Source: Ditylenchus dipsaci
Taxonomy: Eukaryota; Nematoda; Chromadorea; Rhabditida; Anguinidae
DNA length: 64,000 nt
Direction: 5' to 3'
NCBI GenBank assembly: GCA_004194705.1
Contig: SADC01001300.1
Span: 186,001-250,000, forward strand
Below the pieces are notes generated by a model. The model was not told the DNA's origin and ran no database searches. It saw nothing but the letters and a program-made list of their open reading frames with translations. The position numbers were made by a program, and so were the translations under genes. This document shows positions 23,730 through 33,600 of the stretch, in pieces; the stretch's first letter is position 1; every line of letters begins with the position of its first letter.

Positions 23730-24620
23730 AGATGTGACAAAGACGATAGAAGCATTTCCTCCTTGCGTACGACAAATTTGTCCATCGGTCCAACGACTGA
23801 CTGCTTCACTGGCTTTTCCACTACACATTCACCCATGCTAAGGAAGTAATTCGTACCGGCGGCAAAGAACACCGAAGCTTGACTGAGCACCTCCTCCATT
23901 CGATCAGCAACTCGGCTTTGTTTGAGCAACACCCCCTTTTGCAGCTTGATAAGATCATCACCTTCACTCTTGACACGCTTTGATGGAGTAGGCGTATCGA
24001 GGAAGGAAAATTTGCGCTTGACACACTTCGGCCATCAGAAACCGTACCCTAAATCAGTGGTTGCTAGAGATGATGTTCCAAAAAGATCACAACCAAAAGC
24101 CAACCTGCATGGCAATACTCGACTCCTTCCCCTCCGGGATTCCACAGAAAGCAGGCGAATCTTCGTAGAGCTCGATAACTTCCTTCAATCTATCCTCAGC
24201 CAAAGGTTTGCCTCCACCAGTTCCCTTAGCATGCCTAAATAGCAATAAACAAACCAATTACAGGACAGATATAGAAACAGCCTACTTTTTTTGCTCGAGT
24301 TCACCTCCTTCGCTTTGCTTTTTATATACACCCAGTGCTTCTTGACCTGATCGCTACTGAAGCTGACCGATTTATCCACGAAGGCCCTGTTAAGCTTTGA
24401 CGTCACATCCTCCCACTCCTTGTTTGATTTCGATTGAGCCTCGGCCGAGCGCGACGACGGGAACAGGAGAGAAAACGAATCGGACAACAACGCTGACAAC
24501 TTTGCAGAGATATCCGGACTGAAACGGCTTTTGTCCACGAGCAGGCTTGCGTTCATAGCGAGAAGAGCTTCTAAATGGTTATTTTTATAAATCATTTTTT
24601 CGTCGAAAAAATACGCGAGT
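23730..24620 (-). CDS. Harbinger-associated Myb/SANT-like DNA-binding protein
   Basis: Minus-strand exons are about 24595-24290, 24236-24104 and 24035-23717. The first encodes a Myb/SANT-type trihelix ('EWEDVTSKLNRAF', then 'FSSDQVKKHWVYIKSKAKEV'). The second has 'GTGGGKPLAEDRLKEVIELY', the glycine-rich linker typical of Harbinger Myb-like proteins and NAIF1/MSANTD relatives. The third has a coiled stretch ('QSRVADRMEEVLSQASVFFA'). In Harbinger transposons this second protein binds element DNA and helps bring the transposase to the nucleus. Its exact start is uncertain. The frame looks intact, so it may still be made even though the transposase is gone. Confidence 0.65.
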
Positions 24621-26002
24621 AACGGAAAAACAAATATGACAGGAAGAAAGAGCGATGAAAGTTGGTATAGGAACATAAATATCAAAAACCAGGTAAACAA
24701 GATAAAAAATAGACTGAAAACAGCCAAGAAGTTGAGTCTAAATAAATTTAGACAGCCCCCTACCGCCCCACTTTTTTACTGTAAAATTTGGAGTTTAGTG
24801 CGTATATTTGCTACCAAAAGTGGAATTTAGACTCGATATTTGCTGCGAAAAGTAGAGGTCTAAAAAAAGTAGAGTCTACTTTTTAGAGTCTAATTATATT
24901 TGCTACCAAAACTCTAAATATTTAGACACTACTTTTAAAGTGGAATTTAGACAGCGATATTTGCTACCACTAATTTTCCGCCAATTTAGAGTTTAGACTT
25001 TAGCATGCTAAACTCTAAATTCTAATTGCTAAATCGATATTTGCTACGGGTCCAGAGCCCAACTTCTTCGAGACTTCGCCAGGCACCCATGACTGCTTCA
25101 GGCTTTGGTAGTGCTTTAGGAAGATCTTATCTGAAACTAAGAACTCCCGCTTCCGGCATTATTATGAGAATTAAAGTTTCTATCCATGTTGGACCTATAT
25201 GTCCCTCTTTTCTTAGATGATGTTTCAGGTGTTATTTGATCTTTTTTTGCTATTTTTCGATTTTTTGGAATCCTTGTTTAGTCTCCACCGACGCTCTCTC
25301 ACGTTACTTCTGCAGCTCTTGGTCCATAAAGTGGTCAGATTGTCCCAAACAAAGATGTAGGTTTTCTCTCAATTATAGTCGCATGATTTTAATTAAAAGA
25401 GAACATTATTATATTTTAGATCAACCGAGACATTCTCAATTATCTCAAGAAACAGCTTTTTATTTGCAGCTGTCAAGTTAGTTTTAGCAAATTTCATTGT
25501 GGTGATGTGAACTTCATTTCAAAACTTCATTGTGAACACGAGTGCAGGTGTGAGTATAGTTCACAATAGAGAGTGTGGGTGTGAGATTTTGGTTCATTCT
25601 GAACATGCCTTGAAAAAAAACTCGAGGAGAAGAAATAGAGGGATTAAAACAGAGAAATAGCTGATCTTCGCTTTTCCTAAGGGGCTTAGACGTTTTTCGG
25701 CTGAATTTTTTTATCAATTAATAACAAGCTTAAATTTTGGGTCAACATATAAAATTAATTTTACTTAAAGTGAGACATCATTTATTCTAAAAAATAAAGA
25801 GCCTCTATAATCTACCAGGTACCTGGGTAAGTCTCTCGCAATCCGCATAAATATACAAGTTCGACATAATTTATTGACTAGAATTGTAAAACTAGATCAC
25901 ATAGACCTATTTTTAAACAATAGCGAGATTCAATCACAAAAAACAACAGTTCTAAAGCATATTTTACAGACATAAAAAGACATTTTTAAGTAACCACATA
26001 AT

Positions 26003-26493
26003 CTACTTGATTTCCGAAAAGTTTTTGATAGCACTCTCTGGATCTTCCATGTAGCGAATAAAATGACGCTGCACCATGGCTGGTGAAATTCCGCCTTGAA
26101 AAGCTGAGGCGAGCTTGAGAAAAGACTGACATTGTTCTTGGGAAGCATCTTTGTAAAATCTCCTGAACATCTATAAACAAATTATTTGGTTTCGTTAAAA
26201 CTATTATAGTTATATTTTGCCCACAAAATCATTCATCTTTATAGAAAAAAGTTTTAAGAAAACCAACCCTGTCAAGCATGTCTTCAGTGCAATGGCCAAT
26301 GTATTGCTCACAGTCAACCCTGCCAGGTCTCACAAGTGCGCTGTTAGTTAAAGGCTGTTAATATACATGTCGCATAACTTCTACTAATTACCTGTCCAAC
26401 TTGTCTTTGTGATTAGTGGTCATAAATATGATGCGCTTTTCAGAACTCGCCACACCGTCCAAAGCATTCAGAATGCCTGATAGAGTCACGCAA
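26003..26493 (-). pseudogene. duplicated BCS1 exons 7-9
   Basis: Three minus-strand blocks, 26493-26392, 26340-26268 and 26170-26003, duplicate the last three BCS1 exons with intact GT-AG sites and frame. They encode the C-terminal part of the AAA domain ('[16 protein letters not shown]') and the BCS1 tail. The one amino-acid change I find is Glu to Gln in 'ASAF(E/Q)GGIS'. There is no promoter or N-terminal part. The block lies 4.2 kb downstream of the functional last exon on the same strand, so it is either a truncated copy or an alternative 3' end reachable by splicing. Confidence 0.85.
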
Positions 26494-27153
26494 CTGAAAA
26501 TTTCAAAATTCTGAGATGACTATCAGTGGCATATCTAGAGGTGTAGCAATATATTTCTGTAGTGGCTATTTTACCTGCACCATTTCCTACTTTCACAACA
26601 TTTATATTGAAGGTTAAGAAAAAAAATTGATGGGTGGAACCCACTTTTGAAGCAGCTTTTTAGAGCCACATTCCATCGACAACACGTACTTGTGCGTGCA
26701 ACGAAACTTGTGTTCGTCATTGAGAGAGAGAGTTATTCAGGGGTTCATTATTGTGATTTTTTGAAATTTTTTGTTAAGTATCAACGTAATGCGAATTAAG
26801 ATAATATGAAGTGCTTGTCTAATTTTTTATCACGGTTTTTGTGTGAAAAATCCGTACTCCACGGTGATTGAACACAGAAGAGCTTTGTATATGTGTTCCG
26901 ATAAATTTTATTTCGTTCAAATGAATCAACGTTCCACAACACGCATAAAGGGAGCAATAACAGGCAAAGAAAGATAGTATCTATGAAATTTTTTCCGGCG
27001 AGAATTTCTTTGACCATGTTATTTCGAGTAGCTTCCATTTGGGCCTAACAGAAATTCAACCGTCCACGTTGGCAAACACTCTCGGTAAATGTACTTTTTC
27101 CTCTTCTCACAATTTCTGGGTTTAGGAAGGTGCTCTTATGGAAAGAGAACTTA

Positions 27154-27290
27154 CCGTATTTTCTCTAATTAGCGCCCCCTCTCCAATAAGCACCCACTAT
27201 CTAATTAGCCCCCTATCTGGACTAAGATTGAAAAATAAGCGCCCTCTCACTAATAAGCGCCCCCTCTTTAATAAACGTGCAGAAAAGTCG
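27154..27290. repeat. half of a CCGTATT-family element, word AAGCGCCC
   Basis: It begins 'taccgtattttctctaatta' and repeats 'aagcgccc' or 'aagcacc' five times. No matching right end with this word is visible. Confidence 0.6.
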
Positions 27291-27713
27291 TTTTCAGGGC
27301 CCGGACGACATTTAAAAAAAAAATTCACCAAAATTTTGACTGTTTGCCTTGGGGGACCGACGACGGAAAGAGGAGAAAATAAGGGCAAGAGTATCCAAGA
27401 AACACACAATATAGAGAACAAATAATTTAACCCTCCCAAACATCATACATGGGCTTTAGCGAACCATTCACCTTGGCTACTAGGATTCAGAGATAATACC
27501 GTATAAGATATATCTCTCGTGCAAGTTATTAAATTAGCACGTCCATAGATGAATGAGATACCGTATTTTCTCTATTAAACGGGCCGGCCCGTTTAATTTT
27601 CAACCCTTCCGTAGGGGCCCGTTTATTAGAGAGGGCCCGTTTAATAGAGAGGGCCCGTTTATTTTTCAACAAAAAATTGTTCTAAAATTTTTATAAAACA
27701 AAACAAGTTAGAC

Positions 27714-28092
27714 TATGGTCACACTACTTGGTCTTGGTCGATGTCGACTTTTTTTAACTTCTTTTGTGGCCAGATATGACTTTCTCTAGTATCATTAGAA
27801 TGTTTTTATACCAAACAATAGCTCAGAATCTAGGCTTTCTTCTTCATCAGAAAACTATTGATTTATATAGCAAAAGTGCGTGTAATAATACAAAAGTTGT
27901 AGGTTGGTCGATGTCGAGGTCGATGTACATCGTTACATTTTTTGAAACATTTTCCATACACTAAAAAGCTTAGCTCTTGAGCTATTGTTTGGTATAAAAA
28001 TATTCAGACGATACTAGAAAAAATCATCTCTGGCCACAAAAAAAACTCAAGAAATGCGACCTCGACACTGAACAAGACCAATGAGTGTGACC
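27714..28092. repeat. inverted repeat, GGTCACACTACTTGGTCTTG ends
   Basis: 'ggtcacactacttggtcttg' pairs with 'caagaccaatgagtgtgacc'; arms of about 110 bp include 'ggccagatatgactttctct' and its inverse. No gene. Confidence 0.7.
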
Positions 28093-28139
28093 AGGAGGTT
28101 ATATTTTTTCTAATCAATCTTGTTAGTTTTTCTCATATA

Positions 28140-28390
28140 CCGTATTTCCTCTAATAACTCACCCGGGTGAGTTATTTTTTGGATCGCTGAAAATTGGAAA
28201 AATTTGGGGTCGAACTCGAGATTTTTGGGTGAAAATATTAAATTTAAAAACTGGAATCGGTAGAGCTCGTGGGAATTAAGAAAACGCAATAAACAGCTTT
28301 GCAAAATATTTGTTCCGAGCTGAGATATAGGCCCTCAAAGTTGAGGGGGGTGAGTTATTAGAGCAGGGTGAGCTATTAGAGGAAATACGG
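28140..28390. mobile_element. CCGTATT-family element, word GGTGAGTTATT
   Basis: Tips 'ccgtatttcctctaataa' and inverse with TA flanks, the palindrome 'ctcacccgggtgag', and the word repeated twice more before the right tip. The core includes 'gagctcgtgggaattaagaa' and 'ctgagatataggccctcaaa', shared with 7498, 30887 and 34051. Confidence 0.85.
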
Positions 28391-28988
28391 TAGCTGACCC
28401 ATTTTTCGTTTCGATTAATTTTTTTAATTTTTATATTGTTTGTGCTAGATGTGAACAGCTTTATCTCATTCCTTACCTAGTTTTGAAATCACATCCCTTG
28501 TCTTGAATGCAATTTTTTAAAGTAAAAAACTTACTCCTGTTTTTAGTCCATATTCTGGCTCAAAAAAGCAAGAATATTTTTACCGGAGAACAGAGTGGTA
28601 GGAATGTCACTTACTAACTAGAACGTAGATCTTTTAAAATTAAGAAGGGCAGGGTTTTATTTTATGTAATGCTAAGGGGTTTTCAGCTGTCGAAAAAAGC
28701 ATGATAGCTTCAGATTTCCTTATAATGCTCTAAATCAGACATGGCAGTAATTCAGGTTTCTCATCTGACCCATTTTTTCGCGGTAGTTTTGAAAATTGAC
28801 CGAGTGCAATTTACAAAAGCACCTTTTTCGAATTTTTTTTCGCCTATCTTGTTCAGCATTAAATTTGGCACAAGACGCACACTTGAGTACAGTCAGCCGT
28901 TCTAGTGTTAAGGAATTTTTAGATGAGAAACCTGCATTAATGCCAAAAAAACGTTTTTGGGCTTTTGTGGATAACAATGGAAATCATA

Positions 28989-29085
28989 CCGTATTTCCTC
29001 TAATCGCCAACTGAACTCTAATCAGCAACCACCTGTAGTGCTATCGGAAAATGAGCCAGCATCGGTCCTATAAAAGAAAGTACGG
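28989..29085. mobile_element. short CCGTATT-family element
   Basis: Tips 'ccgtatttcctctaatcg' and 'ataaaagaaagtacgg' with TA on both sides; the word is a diverged 'aatcgccaac / aatcagcaac'. Confidence 0.6.
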
Positions 29086-29399
29086 TAGCACAAGTTTTAT
29101 GCGATAGATTGTGGCTTTTTCTACGTGAAAGTTGTGGTAGTTCAGTAATAATTGTACCAAACGTACCGAGCTACAATTATGACAAAACATATCTCAAATA
29201 ATTGAATTTAAAAAACTAACTTCATAATACTAGGCTAAGTCTAGAAATTATGCTAAGAGTATCTCATATAGTGCAGAAAATGTGGATTTGGGGGGGCCCG
29301 TTTTTTAGAGAGGGCCCGTTTATTTTTCAACCCTCCCTTAGGGGGCCCGTTTAATAAAGAAAATACGGTAGATGGATATTAAATTTAGTGTACTTGGAT

Positions 29400-29830
29400 A
29401 TCAAGCCCAACTTAGTCCATTGAGGGGCGGCCCTGGAGAAAAACCAGTCCTGTTCTTTGGTATTATGGACTTTTTTATCAGAGGGCTGTCTTATTCTAAT
29501 AGAAAGTCGCAGATCAGGTGTAGGTGGTGATGTCCCATTATGATGAAAAGCCCTACCTGTCTGAGCCACATTTTCATTATTTCTTGGAGAGACTAGAGCC
29601 ACTTCTTCTTGCACCCTTTTAGCTTCTGCACATTCAAAGAGAGGATTGGCCAATGAGAAACGAGGACGAAGCTGGTTTACATGCCGGATATGCTTCTGAC
29701 CAGAATCAACGACCACTTCATAGAGAACAGAGCCCAACTTCTTCGAGACTTCGCCAGGCACCCATGACTGCTTCAGGCTTTGGCAGTGCTTTAGGAAGAT
29801 CTTATCTGAAACTAAGAACTCCCGCTTCCG
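29400..29830 (-). pseudogene. Ty3/gypsy integrase C-terminal tail (copy B)
   Basis: Same tail as copy A but longer at the N-terminal side because no insertion cuts it: 'SWVPGEVSKKLGSVLYEVVV' is the GPY/F-like module. The tail then reads 'RLSIRIRQPSDKKVHN' where copy A has 'RRSTRIRQPPNRKVYN', so the two copies are drifting. It lies antisense to nothing and has no LTR next to it. Confidence 0.8.
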
Positions 29831-30680
29831 GGCATTATTATGAGAATTAAAGTTTCTATCCATGTTGGACCTATATGTCCTCTTTTCTTAGATGATGTTT
29901 CAGGTATTATTTGATCTTTTTTTGCTATTTTTCGATTTTTTGGAATCCTTGTTTAGTCTCCACCGACGCTCTCTCACGTTACTTCTGCAGCTCTTGGTCC
30001 ATAAAGTGGTCAGATTGTCCCAAACAAAGATGTAGGTTTTCTCTCAATTATAGTCGCATGATTTTAACTAAAAGAGAACATTATTATATTTTAGATCAAC
30101 CGAGACATTCTCAATTATCTCAAGAAACAGCTTTTTATTTGCAGCTGTCAAGTTAGTTTTAGCAAAATTTCATTGTGGTGATGTGAACTTCATTTCAAAA
30201 CTTCATTGTGAACACGAGTGCAGGTGTGAGTATAGTTCACAATAGAGAGTGTGGGTGTGAGATTTTGGTTCATTCTGAACATGCCTTGAAAAAAACTCGA
30301 GGAGAAGAAATAGAGGGATTAAAACAGAGAAATAGCTGATCTTCGCTTTTCCTAAGGGGCTTAGACGTTTTTCGGCTGAAATTTTTTTATCAATTAATAA
30401 CAAGCTTAAAATTTTGGGTCAACATATAAAATTAATTTTACTTAAAGTGAGACATCATTTATTCTAAAAAATAAAGGAGCCTCTATAATCTACCAGGTAC
30501 CTGGGTAAGTCTCTCGCAATCCGCATAAATATACAAGTTCGACATAATTTATTGACTAGAATCGTAAAACTAGATCACATAGACCTATTTTTAAACAATA
30601 GCGAGATTTAATCACAAAAAACAACAGTTCTAAAGCATATTTTACAGACATAAAAAGACATTTTTAAGTAACCACATAAT

Positions 30681-33600
30681 CTACTTGATTTCCGAAAAGT
30701 TTTTGATAGCACTCTCTGGATCTTCCATGTAGCGAATAAAATGACGCTGCACCATGGCTGGTGAAATTCCGCCTTCAAAAGCTGAAGCGAGCTTGAGAAA
30801 AGACTGACATTGTTCTTGGGAAGCATCTTTGTAAAATCTCCTGAACATCTATAAACAAATTATTTGGTTTCGTTAAAAGTATTATACCGTATTCTCTCTA
30901 ATAGGCCGACACCCTCTAATAAACCGACACCCCCTACTTTGAGGGACCGTATCTCAGTCCGAAGAAAAAAAATTACATCGCTGTTTATTGCGTTTTCTTA
31001 GTTCCCACGAGCTCTATCGATTCCGCTTTTTCGATTTTGGATTTTCACCCGAAAATGTCGAGTTCGACCCAAAATTTTCACGATTTTTGAAGGGTTGAAA
31101 AATAAACCGACATGTCGGCCTATTAGAGAGAATACGGTAGTTATATTTTGCCCACAAAATCATTCATCTTTATAGAAAAAAGTTTTAAGAATACCAACCC
31201 TGTCAAGCATGTCTTCAGTGCAATGGCCAATGTATTGCTCACAGTCAACCCTGCCAGGTCTCACAAGTGCGCTGTTAGTTAAAGGCTGTTAATATGCATG
31301 TCGCATAACTTCTACTAATTACCTGTCCAACTTGTCTTTGTGATTAGTGGTCATAAATATGATGCGCTTCTCAGAACTCGCCACACCGTCCAAAGCATTC
31401 AGAATGCCTGATAGAGTCACGCAACTGAAAATTTCAAAATTCTGAGATGACTATCAGTGGCATATCTAGAGGTGTAGCAATATATTTCTGTAGTGGCTAT
31501 TTTACCTGCACCATTTCCTACTTTCACAACATTTATATTGAAGGTTAAGAAAAAAATTGATGGTGCGGAACCCACTTTTGAAGCAGCTTTTTAGAGCCAC
31601 ATTCCATCGACAACACGTACTTGTGCGTGCAACGAAACTTGTGTCCAATAAAGACTTATATTAGAAACATCGATATGAGAATTGCAAAATTTGAATAAAA
31701 TCTTATAAAAATTAAACGCTATCAAAGATACGTCAATTTCTGTTAGTGTGTATTGTATTCTGTTGACCATTAATTATAAGAGTATCGATGAAAAAAAAAT
31801 TTTAAATTCTGATACAGTCGACTCTCCTAATAACGAACCCCTGGGGACCGGCTCTAGGTGTTTGTTATTGAGAGGGTTTGTTATTGAGAAGGTCCGTTAT
31901 AAGTACTGTATCGAAAATCCAACCAAACCAAACCAAAAAAAGTGTTCGTCATTGAGAGAGTTCGTTATTCAGGGGGTTCGTTATTGGGAGAGTCGACTGT
32001 ATTAATGTTTCTAATGCAACTTTTATTCTGCGCAAATTTGCTTAGCATGCAAACCCTGGTTAACATAACCCTAGGTGCCCTCCATCCCCAGAGAGTATGA
32101 GCTCTCTGCTCCTGAAAATAGTTGGAGAACTCATACTCTTTGGAGTTTTACGGCTAGAGAACTCATACTCTTTGGAGGGAGGGCGGGAGGAAGGGTTTTA
32201 CACCCTGTTTTCCAAATAAATGTGGTTCTTAAAAAGCAATAAAAGTTTATAAAAAAAACCCACGTTCGACGCTTTCTATATTTTTTAGTGCCTGAACCAT
32301 CCTCATTGATCATTCTTTCATTTTCCTCATCTTCGCGATCTAAGAAAGCAGCATCAATGTCTTCCAACAATATCAAGCTCTAAACTATTTAATTTTTTTG
32401 TTGAGAAAGACAAACTGTCAATAAAAACAGACCCTGTTGGGAGGTTATTTACATATATGCTCAACTTGCTGTCAGTCATGTTTGGGTCACTCAGCGTCAA
32501 AATACAAACGTTCAGCTTGAAATGGCTTGCGATCTGTAAAAATGAAAGTGTATATGGCTCAGATTGAGTTGCGCTATCGAAAAACTTATAAAACATTATC
32601 AAATTACAAATTTCAACCAAAAAATTTTAAATTGGTTTTTTTTGCATTTTATTGCACTTGACAAGTTAAAAACTAAGGTATTATGCTAGTGAAAACAATA
32701 AAAAATTGCAACAATAACCTAAAGTAAATTGCCAAAATGAAATATTAATTGTTGAATTTAGTAATTTCGCTGGAAAAAAATTCATAGTTTTAAGTTATTT
32801 GCAAAAAAGTGAAAAACTTATGCGTTCGAAATACTTACAGCAGTAATAAAGCTTGTCTTGCCAGTTCCCGGTGGTCCATACAAAAGGTAGCCACGGCGGT
32901 AGGGCACGCCCATTTCATTGTACCTGGAAATACTTAAAAATAAGTTTCCTTTAACATTATTTTACACAAATTAATTGATTCAAGCATCCATTTAATACCT
33001 CTTGAATTTAAATTTCGTTAATTTCTGACTTTTAGCCCTTTAAAAGAAATTTAAAGAAATTTTCCATGATTTTTTCGGCGCACAAAAACCAGCCATTTTC
33101 TGAGTCAGATTTTGACCCCTCCTCAGCTTTAGAATTTCTTGTATATTACACGAGAAATTCTACAGTTATCACATGTGGGAAAAATCTGTCTTAGGATAGG
33201 TGGGTGTTCATCCTAAGTCGACAAAAAAAATTTGAATTGAGGCGTTCTTAAGAAATAATTTTTGAGTGCTACTGTATCACTTTTTTGCATAACTATTACA
33301 CCACCTGCCCACTAAAAAAAAGCCGAATGCCAGATGGTTAGAATTGAGAATGAATTGAATGTGTATGCAAGCACGTATTTCACAATAAACCTCTATAAAA
33401 TCTTCACTGACAAACCAACCATTGTTCGCATTCCATAAACTTGCAAATATCGCCAGTGATTCTCTGCAAGACGCCCTCTGCCAGAATGACGCTGTTTAGA
33501 GAGCGTTTCTTGCGAGGCATGACTTGCTTCTTCCATCTGTTGTAATTGTTATCAGGATTGTATATGGATACACTCTTCCCCATGTCTTTGATTCCTTCCA

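Larger units (their letters stand above)
23207..25052 (-). mobile_element. PIF/Harbinger-like transposon, internally deleted
   Basis: Perfect inverted tips 'gacccgtagcaaatatcgat' sit between 3-bp direct repeats CAG (23204-23206, 25053-25055). The paralogous empty site in copy B reads 'gagaacagagccc' near 29725, which proves both the ends and the 3-bp duplication. Subterminal DNA on both sides is filled with variants of 'ctctaaatatttag' and 'tagcaaatatcg'. Inside are a Myb/SANT-like gene and only the tail of a transposase, so it is probably non-autonomous. Confidence 0.9.
22850..26760. repeat. segmental duplication, copy A
   Basis: Apart from a Harbinger-like insertion at 23207-25052, this region matches 29375-31985 almost base for base: gypsy tail, spacer, and BCS1 exons 9 to 7. 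Near 26712 it jumps, relative to copy B, from 'aacttgtgt' to 'tcgtcattgagag', omitting about 300 bp with GTGT at the junction. Similarity ends near 26755. Confidence 0.9.
27561..29368. mobile_element. 1.8-kb CCGTATT-family element, word GGGCCCGTTTA
   Basis: The left tip 'ccgtattttctctattaaac' leads to the palindrome 'aaacgggccggcccgttt' and four copies of 'gggcccgttta'. The right end at 29290-29368 has the same word three times and ends 'aagaaaatacgg'. TA flanks both sides. Inside are an inverted repeat (27714-28092) and two smaller family members (28140-28390, 28989-29085). The shared word is the argument for pairing these two ends. Confidence 0.65.
29375..31990. repeat. segmental duplication, copy B
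   Basis: This is the partner of 22850-26760. It contains the gypsy tail, spacer and the functional BCS1 exons 9-7, and extends into the small element at 31815-31999. It lacks the Harbinger-like insertion but has an extra 251-bp element at 30887-31137. Confidence 0.9.
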
